A stretch of DNA of 64,000 nt. Source: Kineococcus gynurae (GTDB lineage Bacteria > Actinomycetota > Actinomycetes > Actinomycetales > Kineococcaceae). Below, in pieces: positions 48,882-57,028 of this stretch (the stretch's first letter is position 1; the number at the start of each line of letters is the position of its first letter). The DNA lies in NCBI RefSeq assembly GCF_050871315.1, contig NZ_JBJLRE010000024.1; one strand, 5' to 3'. The position numbers and the translations under genes were made by a program. The notes beneath the pieces are model-generated. The model ran no database searches. It was not told the origin of the DNA and saw only the letters and a list, made by a program, of their open reading frames with translations.

Positions 48882-49843
48882 CAGTGTCCTCCGGCGGGGG
48901 TGCGCAGGCGCGGGTTGAGGGCCAGGGCCCCGAGGTCGGCCAGCAGGTTGCAGAGCACGTAGGCGACCGCCCCGATGATCGCGACGAGCTGCAGGACGGG
49001 CAGGTCGCGGTTGGAGACCGACTGCAGCACCAGCGTTCCCAGCCCCGGGTAGTTGAAGACCGCCTCGACGACGACCACCCCGCCGAACAACCAGGCCATG
49101 TTGACCGCCACGACGTTGAGGGTGGGCAGGATCGCGCTGGGCAGGACGTGGTGCACCAGGATCCGCGGGGTGCTCAACCCCCGCAGCCGGGCGTGCACCG
49201 CGAAGTCGGAGGCGAGCACGTCGATGACGCTGGAACGGGTGATCCGGACGACGTAGGCGGCCATGACCACCGCCAGCGCGAACCCCGGCAACCACACGGC
49301 CGGCAGCAGCTCGGAGAGCGAGGCGGTGGGCCCCGCGGTGACGACCGCGGGGAACAACGGGATCGACACCGACAGCAGCAGCACCAGCAGCGTGGCGACC
49401 GTGTACTCGGGGACACTCATCCCGACCAGCGAGACCACCGAGATGACGTTGTCGGGCAGCTTCTCCCGGAACGTCCCGGCCACGATCCCGAGCAGGAAGG
49501 CCAGGGCGATCCCGAGGACCGCCCCGACCGCCGCGATCAGCAACGAGTTGCGCAGGTAGGTCCACACGACGTCGACCACGGGTCGACCGTCGGCCAGCGA
49601 GGTCCCGAAGTCCCCCTGCACCGCCCCGCCCAGCCAGCTCAGGTACCGCTGCACCGGGGGTTGGTCCAGGTTCAGCGTCGCGGTCAGCGCGGCCCGGGCC
49701 TCCGGGGAGGAGAACCGACCGAGGATCTGCCCGGCGACGTCACCGGGCAGGGCCTGCAGCGCCGCGAAGACCAGCACGCTGGCCAGCAGGATCGTGAGCA
49801 CGCCCAGACCGAGGCGGCGCAGGAGGAACCGGGTCAGCACCAT
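48881..49843 (-). CDS. Oligopeptide ABC permease (DppB-like)
   Basis: A 320-aa permease with six membrane helices, of the OppB/DppB group. It begins TRFLLRRLGLGVLTILLASV, with the first helix at about 8-28, followed by the family periplasmic region LNLDQPPVQRYLSWLGGAVQ (about 57-76) and GDFGTSLADGRPV. The EAA-type loop is ASDFAVHARLRGLSTPRIL (about 210-228) before the fifth helix. It follows the binding-protein gene by 1 base and overlaps the next permease by 1 base. Confidence 0.93.
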   Translation of the reverse strand: MVLTRFLLRRLGLGVLTILLASVLVFAALQALPGDVAGQILGRFSSPEARAALTATLNLDQPPVQRYLSWLGGAVQGDFGTSLADGRPVVDVVWTYLRNSLLIAAVGAVLGIALAFLLGIVAGTFREKLPDNVISVVSLVGMSVPEYTVATLLVLLLSVSIPLFPAVVTAGPTASLSELLPAVWLPGFALAVVMAAYVVRITRSSVIDVLASDFAVHARLRGLSTPRILVHHVLPSAILPTLNVVAVNMAWLFGGVVVVEAVFNYPGLGTLVLQSVSNRDLPVLQLVAIIGAVAYVLCNLLADLGALALNPRLRTPAGGH

Positions 49844-49844
49844 G

Positions 49845-51428
49845 TCAGGCCGACAACCCGATGTTGACGTAGTCGAACTCGAACCCGTACTCGGAGTACC
49901 CGGCGACCTTGCGGGACAGGCCCGTCACCCGGTCGGCGAAGAACGGCGAGATCGTCGAGCCCTCGTCCACGACGAGCTTCTGCGCGTCCTGGTAGAGGGT
50001 GCGGCGCTTGGTGTCGTCCATCTCGGCGCGGGCCGCGTCCAGCAGGCCGTCGAACTGGGCGTTGGACCACATGCTCTCGTTGTAGCTGGCCCCGGAGCGG
50101 AAGATCTGGTTCAGCAGCTGGTCGACCGGACGGCCGGTGTACCAGTAGGAGGTCATGAACGGCTGCTTCATCCAGACATCGGTGTAGTAGGAGTCCGCCG
50201 CGGCCGTCTGGACCTCGATGCCGAGGCCGGCGGCCTTGACGCTGCCCTGGTAGGCCTGGGCCAGCGGGCTGAGGACCGGGTCGACGGTGGAGGTGAACAT
50301 TGCCTGCGGCCCCGAGAACCCGGCCTTGGCCAGCAGGGACTTCGCCTGCTCGGGGTCCTTCTCGACGGAGTAGTCCAGCCAGTTCGGGTCGGTCGGGGGA
50401 ACCGGGTTGTCGTGGGCGACCGTGCCCTGGCCGCCGACCGCGAGGGCCATCAGCTCGGTCGGGTCGTAGGCCAGCTTGAACGCCTTGCGCACGTTCACGT
50501 CCTGGAACGGGGCGGCGGTGAACAGCATCGGCATCACGTACCAGGTGGCCGCCTTGACGACCGCGGTGGTCGTCGTGGGGTTCGCCGCTACGGTCTTCGC
50601 CGTCGCCACGTCCAGGTTGGTCTGCATCGCGATGTCGACCTGGCCGCCCAGCAGGGCGTTGACCCGGGCCTGGGTGTCGGCGATGGCGCTGAACTCGATG
50701 CGGTCGAGCTTGGGGGCGCCGCCGAAGTGGTCAGCGTACGCGGTGACGACACCCTTGCCCCCGGGGACGAAGCTCTCCAGCTTGAACGGGCCGGTGCCGA
50801 CCCCCTTCGAGCCGACGGTGGCGGCGGAGTTGTCCTGGATGACGTAGCAGTTGTAGTTGACCAGCAGGCTGGGGAACTCGGCGTTCGGCTGGGAGAGGTC
50901 GAGGACCAGCGTCGTCGCGTCGGGAGTCGTGATGCCCGCGGCGTCGAGGAAGTCCGACAGCACGGCCGCCTGGGGCGAGTCCGTGGCCGGGTCGAGGATG
51001 TGGTTCAACGTGTAGGCCGCGTCGGCGGAGGTGAACGCCTTGCCGTCGTGGAAGGTGACCCCGTCGCGCAGCGTGAAGGTCCACTGCTTGGCGTCGGCGC
51101 TGCCGGTCCACTCGGTCGCCAGGTCCGGCGCCAGGGTGCCGTCGGGGGCCTGCTTCACGAGGCGGTTGTAGAGGGCACCCAGGTACTCGTAGGCGCACAG
51201 CGACGAGGCCGGGTCGAGCGACTCCGAGGTCGAGGGCAGCGGACGAGCGGCGCGCAGGACCCCTCCGCTCGCGGCGGGACCCGTGGCCCCCCCGCCCGAA
51301 CCCCCCTCGGACCCGCCGCCGCAGCCGCCCAGCAGCACGGGGGCCGCGGTGAGGCCGAGCCCGGCGAGCAGGGCGGAGCGTCGGGACAGCCGGGTCGGGT
51401 CGACGACGGGCGAGGAACCGTGGGACAT
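49845..51428 (-). CDS. Oligopeptide-type substrate-binding lipoprotein
   Basis: A 527-aa family-5 solute-binding protein (DppA/OppA like). The signal sequence has a twin-arginine start (LSRRSALLAGL, R16-R17) and a lipobox LGGC with Cys36, so it is probably a Tat-exported lipoprotein, then a Gly/Ser-rich tether. The family signature is present: WTFTLRDGVTFHDGKAFTSA (about 105-124), with the preceding LAPDLATEWTGSADA. The ligand may be a peptide, but family-5 proteins also bind nickel, sugars or opines; the adjacent CocE-type hydrolase leaves it open. ATG with GGAG 9 bases upstream. First gene of the run. Confidence 0.92.
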   Translation of the reverse strand: MSHGSSPVVDPTRLSRRSALLAGLGLTAAPVLLGGCGGGSEGGSGGGATGPAASGGVLRAARPLPSTSESLDPASSLCAYEYLGALYNRLVKQAPDGTLAPDLATEWTGSADAKQWTFTLRDGVTFHDGKAFTSADAAYTLNHILDPATDSPQAAVLSDFLDAAGITTPDATTLVLDLSQPNAEFPSLLVNYNCYVIQDNSAATVGSKGVGTGPFKLESFVPGGKGVVTAYADHFGGAPKLDRIEFSAIADTQARVNALLGGQVDIAMQTNLDVATAKTVAANPTTTTAVVKAATWYVMPMLFTAAPFQDVNVRKAFKLAYDPTELMALAVGGQGTVAHDNPVPPTDPNWLDYSVEKDPEQAKSLLAKAGFSGPQAMFTSTVDPVLSPLAQAYQGSVKAAGLGIEVQTAAADSYYTDVWMKQPFMTSYWYTGRPVDQLLNQIFRSGASYNESMWSNAQFDGLLDAARAEMDDTKRRTLYQDAQKLVVDEGSTISPFFADRVTGLSRKVAGYSEYGFEFDYVNIGLSA

Positions 51429-51523
51429 CGGGAGTTCTCCAGTCGGGAGGAAGGCGAGGGTGGGGAGGAGCGGGGTCCGCAGCACAGTCCGGGGCCGCCC
51501 GCCGAGGCGGCTCGTGTTCCATA

Positions 51524-51541
51524 ATCGTTCGACTGCACGAT
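51524..51541. promoter_or_regulatory. Candidate TetR operator before the dpp-like operon
   Basis: An inverted repeat ATCGT-N8-ACGAT lies 95 bases before the binding-protein start. On the minus strand it falls between a TTGCGT -35-like sequence and an AT-rich GATTATGG region, where a repressor would block the promoter. The only regulator in the operon is the TetR at 43336. Confidence 0.45.
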
Positions 51542-51593
51542 AGACGCAAGCATTCCGATGTTTCGGTTCGATGAATCATGACGGGAGCGGTCC

Positions 51594-52145
51594 GTGGCCG
51601 ACTGGGGTTCCGTGTGGCAGGAGGCGCTCGCCGCGCTCGACGTCGAGGCGTTGCGGACGACGCTGCGGGCGGCCCTCCCGCCGGACGGGGACGACCCCGG
51701 GGACGGGGCCGAGCACCGGGACGCCGACGGGGCCGACCCCCTGCCCGAGGTGGTCGACGCCCTCGTGGCCGGGTTCACCGAGGCCCTCCTGGGCGGCCCG
51801 GAACCGGCCCACCGCAGCTACCTGGACTACGTCCTCCCCGGTGCCGGAACGAGCTCCCGAACCGTTGCCCCGGAGCCGAAGGCGGCGTTGCTGATGCTGC
51901 TGGTCCTCCTCGATGCCGGCGCCGCCGCGCGGGCCCGGCACCACTTCGGGCGCTGGCAGGCCGCACTGGCGGCCGCCGCTCCCGACGAGCGCACCGCGTG
52001 GGCCTGCCGGTTCCTCGCCGACGGGTGGTGGTTCGCCGCGGCCTTCGACCTGGCCCCGGTGCGGGCCGCCGAGGCCGCCCGCGTCCGGGCCGCTCTCCTC
52101 GACCTGGCTCTCCCCACCGCGGGGAGCGACGACGGGAACCCTTGA
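51594..52145 (+). CDS. Hypothetical protein, Trp/Ala-rich
   Basis: A 183-aa soluble protein that I do not recognise. It is helical, with tryptophans spread through (MADWGSVWQEALAALDVEAL at the start; DERTAWACRFLADGWWFAAA at about 131-150), and an acidic disordered region (DGDDPGDGAEHRDADGADP, about 31-49). No signal peptide, motif or metal site. GTG follows GGGAGCGG with 3-base spacing to the start, acceptable. Divergent from the dpp-like operon, 165 bases away, sharing the regulatory region, so co-regulation is possible. It precedes the oxidoreductase gene on the same strand with a 119-base gap. Confidence 0.7.
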   Translation: MADWGSVWQEALAALDVEALRTTLRAALPPDGDDPGDGAEHRDADGADPLPEVVDALVAGFTEALLGGPEPAHRSYLDYVLPGAGTSSRTVAPEPKAALLMLLVLLDAGAAARARHHFGRWQAALAAAAPDERTAWACRFLADGWWFAAAFDLAPVRAAEAARVRAALLDLALPTAGSDDGNP

Positions 52146-52264
52146 CCCCGCTTATCGCACCGTGGTACGACAAGCACGGTCGCTCGGATCCGCCGAAGCC
52201 CCGCCGTCGCGACCACCCGCAGCCTCCGGCCCCGCCCTGCCCCGAACGGACCTGGAGCGCTCCC

Positions 52265-54268
52265 ATGCCACCCACCTCCCCCACGCCGGACCCGGCGCGG
52301 TGGCCCCTGCTGTTCTCCCCGGTCACGGTCGGGGCGATCACGCTCCCCAACCGCATCGTCTCGACCCCGCACGCGACGGGGTGGGGTTCGGGCGGCCTGC
52401 TCTCCCCGGCCGAGGTCGACTACCACGTCCGCAAAGCCCGGGGCGGCGTCGGTCTGGTCATGACCTTCGGGTCGGCCTCGGTCGACCCGGACAGCGCCGC
52501 CTCCTACGGGTCGGTCTCCCTGTGGGACCCCCGCAACGACGACGAGCTGCGGCGCCTCGCCGACGGCGTGCACGAGCACGGCGCGTTCGTGATGTCCCAG
52601 ATGACCCACATGGGTCGGCGCGGTAACTCCACCACCTCCGGCGTCGCGCTGCGCGGCGCCTCCGATCTGCCCGAGGGCGTGCACCGGGAGGTCCCGGTCG
52701 TCCTGTCCGCCCCGGAGCTCGCGGTCATCGCCGCCCGCTTCGCCGCCTCGGCGCGGCGGTTGCAGGACCTCGGCTGGGACGGCGCCGAGGTCACCTCCTT
52801 CGGCGGGCACCTGATCGAGCAGTTCTTCGACCCGGCCATCAACCACCGCACCGACGCCTACGGTGGTTCGCTCACCAACCGCACCCGGTTCGCGCGGGAG
52901 GTCCTGAGCGCCGTGCGCGAGGCCACCGGGCCGGGCTTCGTGATCGGCTTCCGGATGACCGCCGACCAGCACCTGCCCGCGGGCCTGGGGCCGGACGACC
53001 TGGCCGAGATCGTCGAGGCCATCGACACCGACGGCGTGATCGACCTGCTCAGCGTCTCCGGCGGGACCGGCGCCACCGAGCGCAGCTCCTCGTTCTTCGT
53101 CCCCGGGGACGCGGTGCCCGAGAACGCCAACGGAACCCTGGCCGGGTTCCTCGGGCGCCGGATCGACCGGCCGGTCGTGGCCGCCGGGCGCATCCTCGAC
53201 GCGGGCACCGCCGAGGCGGCCCTGCGCGAGGACGGCGTGAGCCTGGTCGCCATGACCCGGGCGATCATCGCCGACCCCGACCTGCCCCGGAAACTGCTGG
53301 CCGGGCAGGCCCCGCGCCCCTGCATCAGCCTCAACGAGGGTTGCATCGGGCGGCTCTACCAGGGCATGCCCATGTGGTGCTCGGTCAACCCCGCGATCCG
53401 CGAGGCCGACCTCGACGAACCCCCCGCCACCCCCGTCCCCCCGCGGCCCGACGCCCCCACGGTCGTCGTGGTCGGCGGCGGCGCCTCCGGGATGGAGGCC
53501 GCCCGGCGCAGCGCGGGGCAGGGCGACCGCGTCGTCCTGTTCGAGCGCGCCGCAGAGCTCGGGGGGCGGGCCCGCGTGGCCGGGGTCCGCGAGGGCCGGC
53601 AGCGCTGGTCGCTCTGGCTGGACTGGCAGGCCGCGCAGCTGCGGGAGCTCGGGGTCGAGGTTCGGACGGGCACGGCCGCCACCGTGGACGCCGTCGCGGC
53701 GCTGCGGCCCGACCACGTGATCCTGGCCGCCGGGTCCCGGCCCCGTGCGACCTCGTTCGCCGCCGAGGGGCTCGTGGTCGCCGACGCCGACGACGTGGTC
53801 CGGACCCCGCCCCCGGTCCGCGACGGGGCCGAGGCCCTGGTGCTCGACGCCGAAGGCGGATTCGTGGCCCCCACCGCCGCCGAGGCGCTCGTCGCGGCGG
53901 GCTGGCGGGTGCGCATCGCCACCGACCTCGCCGTGGTGGCCGAGAAGGTGGATCCGACCCAGGTGTGGTTCGTCCGGCGCCGGTTGAAGCAGCGGGGCGT
54001 GGAGCTGCTGGGCACGACCCAGCTCCGGCGGGGCCCGCAGGGCTGGGAGCTCCTCGACACCGAGTCCGAGCAGGCCCGCCCGGCCGGGGCGATCGACCTG
54101 CTCGTCCTGGCCGGGCACCGCCAGGCCCGCGACGACCTCGGGGAGCAGCTGCGCGCCGCCCTGCCCGCGGGCGTGACCGTCCGCCGGGTCGGCGACGCCC
54201 TGGCCCCCCGCACGCTGCTCGACGCGGTCGCCGAGGGGGCGCGGGCCGGGGTCGGGACCCCCGGCTGA
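52265..54268 (+). CDS. Old Yellow Enzyme/2,4-dienoyl-CoA reductase-type oxidoreductase
   Basis: A 667-aa flavoenzyme with an N-terminal FMN TIM barrel (about 10-345; LFSPVTVGAITLPNRIVSTP and FGGHLIEQFFDPAINHRTDA) and C-terminal FAD/NAD(P)-binding part (GGGASGMEAARRS, about 405-417). The four-cysteine iron-sulfur motif that normally reads C-x2-C-x3-C-x11-C appears here as C353, L356, C360, C372, so the second cysteine is replaced by leucine. All other family features look intact. Related enzymes reduce enoates or demethylate betaines (stachydrine, dimethylglycine). The ATG lies after GAGCGCTCCC; the Shine-Dalgarno is weak. Convergent with the TPR gene, with a big hairpin between. Substrate unknown. 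Confidence 0.88.
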   Translation: MPPTSPTPDPARWPLLFSPVTVGAITLPNRIVSTPHATGWGSGGLLSPAEVDYHVRKARGGVGLVMTFGSASVDPDSAASYGSVSLWDPRNDDELRRLADGVHEHGAFVMSQMTHMGRRGNSTTSGVALRGASDLPEGVHREVPVVLSAPELAVIAARFAASARRLQDLGWDGAEVTSFGGHLIEQFFDPAINHRTDAYGGSLTNRTRFAREVLSAVREATGPGFVIGFRMTADQHLPAGLGPDDLAEIVEAIDTDGVIDLLSVSGGTGATERSSSFFVPGDAVPENANGTLAGFLGRRIDRPVVAAGRILDAGTAEAALREDGVSLVAMTRAIIADPDLPRKLLAGQAPRPCISLNEGCIGRLYQGMPMWCSVNPAIREADLDEPPATPVPPRPDAPTVVVVGGGASGMEAARRSAGQGDRVVLFERAAELGGRARVAGVREGRQRWSLWLDWQAAQLRELGVEVRTGTAATVDAVAALRPDHVILAAGSRPRATSFAAEGLVVADADDVVRTPPPVRDGAEALVLDAEGGFVAPTAAEALVAAGWRVRIATDLAVVAEKVDPTQVWFVRRRLKQRGVELLGTTQLRRGPQGWELLDTESEQARPAGAIDLLVLAGHRQARDDLGEQLRAALPAGVTVRRVGDALAPRTLLDAVAEGARAGVGTPG

Positions 54269-54276
54269 GCGGTCGA

Positions 54277-54389
54277 CCGGACCCGGCGTCGCACCAGCCT
54301 GCAGGCGGGACGCGACACGCCGCCGCGGACGGTGTCGGCGGCGGCGTGTTCGGGGGTGCGTGCAGGCTGGTGCGACGCCCCGGGTCCGG
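54277..54389. terminator. Large two-level cruciform between convergent genes
   Basis: Outer arms 54285-54303 and 54361-54379 pair perfectly over 19 bp, extended by about 8 more pairs with a 2-base bulge. The 57-base interior contains a second perfect 11-bp hairpin (54315-54325 with 54339-54349). It separates the oxidoreductase (+, ends 54268) and TPR gene (-, ends 54400). It is larger than needed for a terminator and may be a small mobile or repeat element. Confidence 0.75.
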
Positions 54390-54399
54390 GGGGCGCGGG

Positions 54400-54840
54400 T
54401 CAGCGGGCCCGGTGCAGCTTCACGGCGTGGCGGGCGGCGGCGCGACCCCGTCGCCGGTCCCCGGCCGCGTCGTAGGCGATCGCCAACCGGTACCAGGCGC
54501 CCGGATCGTCGGGGTGGGCCTCGACCTCGGGTTTCGTCTTCTCGAACAGCGCCTGGCCGTCGGCGCGGTCGATCCGCCCGGAGGCGGTGCGGCCCAGGTC
54601 GTCGACGGGCAGCTCGCCCCTCTCGGCCAGTTCCCGGCCGAGTTTCTCGGTCGCCCGCCCGAAGCGGAGTTCACCGACGATCGCCCAGAGCCCGACCAGC
54701 GGCAGCAGGATGACCGCTGCGCCGAGCAGGACACCGGCCCAGGTGCCGGTCGCGATCAGGTCGACGCCGAGGCGTCCCAGCAGGACGAAGTAGAACAGCA
54801 GCGCGGCGACCGAGATCGCGATGATCACCTTGGTGCGCAA
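54400..54840 (-). CDS. Membrane protein with TPR-like tail
   Basis: A 146-aa protein with two N-terminal membrane helices (about 4-24 and 31-58; VIIAISVAALLFYFVLLG and AGVLLGAAVILLPLVGLWAI). A cytoplasmic segment follows (LRFGRATEKLGRELAERGEL) and a single tetratricopeptide-like unit near the C-terminus (HPDDPGAWYRLAIAYDAAGD, about 109-128). The combination occurs as a small actinobacterial family beside dapB and I recognise the type but not a function; it may be a scaffold. Start ATG, with a poor Shine-Dalgarno. It follows dapB by 55 bases, same strand, and may be in its operon. Confidence 0.82.
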   Translation of the reverse strand: MRTKVIIAISVAALLFYFVLLGRLGVDLIATGTWAGVLLGAAVILLPLVGLWAIVGELRFGRATEKLGRELAERGELPVDDLGRTASGRIDRADGQALFEKTKPEVEAHPDDPGAWYRLAIAYDAAGDRRRGRAAARHAVKLHRAR

Positions 54841-54895
54841 CGGTCCTGCTCCCCTGGTCCGGTTCTGGCGGGTCTGGGCGGTTCTCGACGCGGAC

Positions 54896-55660
54896 TCAGT
54901 CGAGGTCGAGGTAGTGCTCGAGCCCGACCGTCACCCCGGGGCGGGAGGCCACCTGACGGATGCCGATCAGCAGACCCGGCATGTACGCGGACCGGTCGAA
55001 GGTGTCGTCGCGCAGGGTCAGGATCTCCCCCGGCCCACCGAAGACGACCTCCTGGTGCGCGGTCAACCCGCGCGAGCGCACCGCGTGCACGTGGATGCCG
55101 TCGACGACCGCCCCGCGGGCTCCCGGGAGTTCCTGGGTGGTCGCGTCGGGGCCTGGCCCGAGACCCGCCTCGGCGCGCGCCGCGGCGATGATCTTGGCGG
55201 TCCGGATCGCAGACCCGGACGGCGCGTCGACCTTGGCCGGGTGGTGCATCTCGACGATCTCGGCGCTCTCGAAGAACTTCGCGACCTTGGCCGCGAGCAC
55301 CATGATGAGCACCGGGCCGAGACCGAAGTTCGTGGCCACCAGGACGTTGGCCGGGCGACCGTCGGGACGGCGCGAGGCGGCCTGCCAGGAACCCAGCTGC
55401 GCCAACCGTTCCTCGGTCCACCCGGTCGTCCCGGTGACGACGTGCATCCCCCGGGCCAGCGCCCATTCCAGGTTGTCCATCACCTGGTCGGGGACGGTGA
55501 GGTCGACGAGCACGTCGGCCCCCTCCGCGGCGGCGCGGTCGTCCCCGCGCCCGAGGGCGGCGACGAGCTCGAGGTCGGGTGCGGCCTGCACGGCCGCGAC
55601 CGCCTCGGAACCCATCCGCCCCCGGGCGCCGGTGACGGCGACGCGGATCGGCGAACTCAC
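54896..55660 (-). CDS. dapB: 4-hydroxy-tetrahydrodipicolinate reductase (DapB)
   Basis: Second enzyme of the diaminopimelate/lysine branch, using NAD(P)H, 254 aa. The nucleotide-binding motif VAVTGARGRMG is at about 7-17, and the catalytic region EMHHPAKVDAPSGSAIRTAK (about 139-158) includes the HH pair, Lys and the SGSA substrate loop. VFGGPGEILTLRHD-like sequence (here RDDTFDRSAY) and the C-terminal HYLDLD complete the protein. The GTG overlaps the M16 protease stop (GTGA). It is separated from dapA by 16 kb; in many actinobacteria they are closer, consistent with later insertion of accessory genes between them. Confidence 0.95.
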   Translation of the reverse strand: MSSPIRVAVTGARGRMGSEAVAAVQAAPDLELVAALGRGDDRAAAEGADVLVDLTVPDQVMDNLEWALARGMHVVTGTTGWTEERLAQLGSWQAASRRPDGRPANVLVATNFGLGPVLIMVLAAKVAKFFESAEIVEMHHPAKVDAPSGSAIRTAKIIAAARAEAGLGPGPDATTQELPGARGAVVDGIHVHAVRSRGLTAHQEVVFGGPGEILTLRDDTFDRSAYMPGLLIGIRQVASRPGVTVGLEHYLDLD

Positions 55661-57027
55661 CGGGTGACCCCGGCGAACAGGCTGTCGTCGGAGAACGGAC
55701 CGACGACGGCGATCGAGCGGGGACGGGCGAGGAGGTCGACGGCCAGCTCCTGGACCTCCTCGGCGGTCACGCCGCGCACCTCGGCCAGGACACCGTCGAC
55801 GTCGAGGAAGCGCCCGTGGCTGAGCTCGGACTTGCCCAGGCGGTTCATGCGCGAACCCGGGTCCTCCAGGCCGAGCACCAGCCCGCCGGACAGCTGCCCG
55901 ATCCCGCGCTCCATCTCCTCGTGGTCGACCCCGCCCTCGGCGAGGCGCTGCAGCTCGGCCAGCATGAGTTCGGCGACCTGCCCGGCCTTGGCCGGCGAGC
56001 AGCCCGCGTAGAGCCCGACGTAACCCGAGTCGGCGTAGTTCGCGTTGAACGAGTACACCGAGTAGGCCAGGCCCCGCTTCTCGCGGATCTCCTGGAACAA
56101 CCGGCTGCTCATCCCGCCGCCGAGGATGGTGTTCAGCACCGACATGGTGAACCGGCGCTCGTCGGAGGCGACGATCCCGGTGCAGCCCATCAGGACGTGG
56201 GCCTGCTCGGTCTTGCGGTCGATGACCAGCGTGCGTCCGCGTTCCAGGCCCGACGCGTCGCCGGTCGGCACCCGGCGCGGGGCCGGGGCCGACTCGGCCA
56301 GGTCGCCGGCGGCCCGGGCCATCTCGTACTCGACGAGGTCGACGACCTCGTCGTGGTCCAGCCCGCCCGCCGCGGTGAACACGAGCGTCGAGGGCCGGTA
56401 GTGCTCGCGGTAGTGGTCCCAGACGTCGGCGCGCCCGACGGCCCGGATGGTCTCCGGGGTGCCGCCGATGGGCCGGGCCAGGGGGTGCGAGCCCAGCACG
56501 AGTTCGGCGAACCGCTCGTGCACCACGTCGGCCGGGTCGTCGTCGTTCATCGCCAGCTCCTCGAGGATGACCTCGCGCTCGCTGGAGAAGTCGTCCTCGT
56601 CGAGGACGGCGGAGGTGACCATGTCGGTCACCACGTCCACGGCCATCGGGACGTCGGCGTCGAGCACCCGCGCGAAGTACGCGGTGTGCTCCTTGCCGGT
56701 CGCCGCGTTGGCCTCCCCGCCCACGGCGTCGAAGGCCGCGGCGATGTCCATGGCGTCCCGGCGCTCGGTCCCCTTGAAGAGCAGGTGCTCCAGGAAGTGG
56801 GTCGAGCCGAAGTGGCCGTGGGTCTCGTCCCGCGAACCGACCCCCACCCAGCACCCGACGCTCACCGAGCGCTGACCGGGCATGGCCTCGGTCAGCACCC
56901 GGGCGCCCGAGGGCAGGACGGTGCGGCGCACGACCGCACCGTCCTGCTCGGACAGCGTCTGGGTGATCGGCTCGCCGACGGCCGCGACCATCGGCAGCTC
57001 GACGCCGCGCAGCTCGTCGGCGGGCAC
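55657..57027 (-). CDS. M16-family zinc metallopeptidase
   Basis: A 456-aa peptidase of the M16B type (PqqL/mitochondrial processing peptidase beta-like), soluble. The inverted zinc site HxxEH is H77-F-L-E80-H81, and the third ligand is E157 (ILEELA), exactly 76 residues after H81, so the site is complete. The C-terminal half (about 230-456) is the second inactive repeat (RKTEQAHVLMGCTGI, GGGMSSRLFQEIREKRGLAY). GTG start, 1 base after the pnp stop; followed by dapB with overlap. The pnp-M16-dapB order is a classic actinobacterial unit. Its substrate, perhaps peptides or precursor proteins, is not known. Confidence 0.94.
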   Translation of the reverse strand: MPADELRGVELPMVAAVGEPITQTLSEQDGAVVRRTVLPSGARVLTEAMPGQRSVSVGCWVGVGSRDETHGHFGSTHFLEHLLFKGTERRDAMDIAAAFDAVGGEANAATGKEHTAYFARVLDADVPMAVDVVTDMVTSAVLDEDDFSSEREVILEELAMNDDDPADVVHERFAELVLGSHPLARPIGGTPETIRAVGRADVWDHYREHYRPSTLVFTAAGGLDHDEVVDLVEYEMARAAGDLAESAPAPRRVPTGDASGLERGRTLVIDRKTEQAHVLMGCTGIVASDERRFTMSVLNTILGGGMSSRLFQEIREKRGLAYSVYSFNANYADSGYVGLYAGCSPAKAGQVAELMLAELQRLAEGGVDHEEMERGIGQLSGGLVLGLEDPGSRMNRLGKSELSHGRFLDVDGVLAEVRGVTAEEVQELAVDLLARPRSIAVVGPFSDDSLFAGVTR

Positions 57028-57028
57028 G

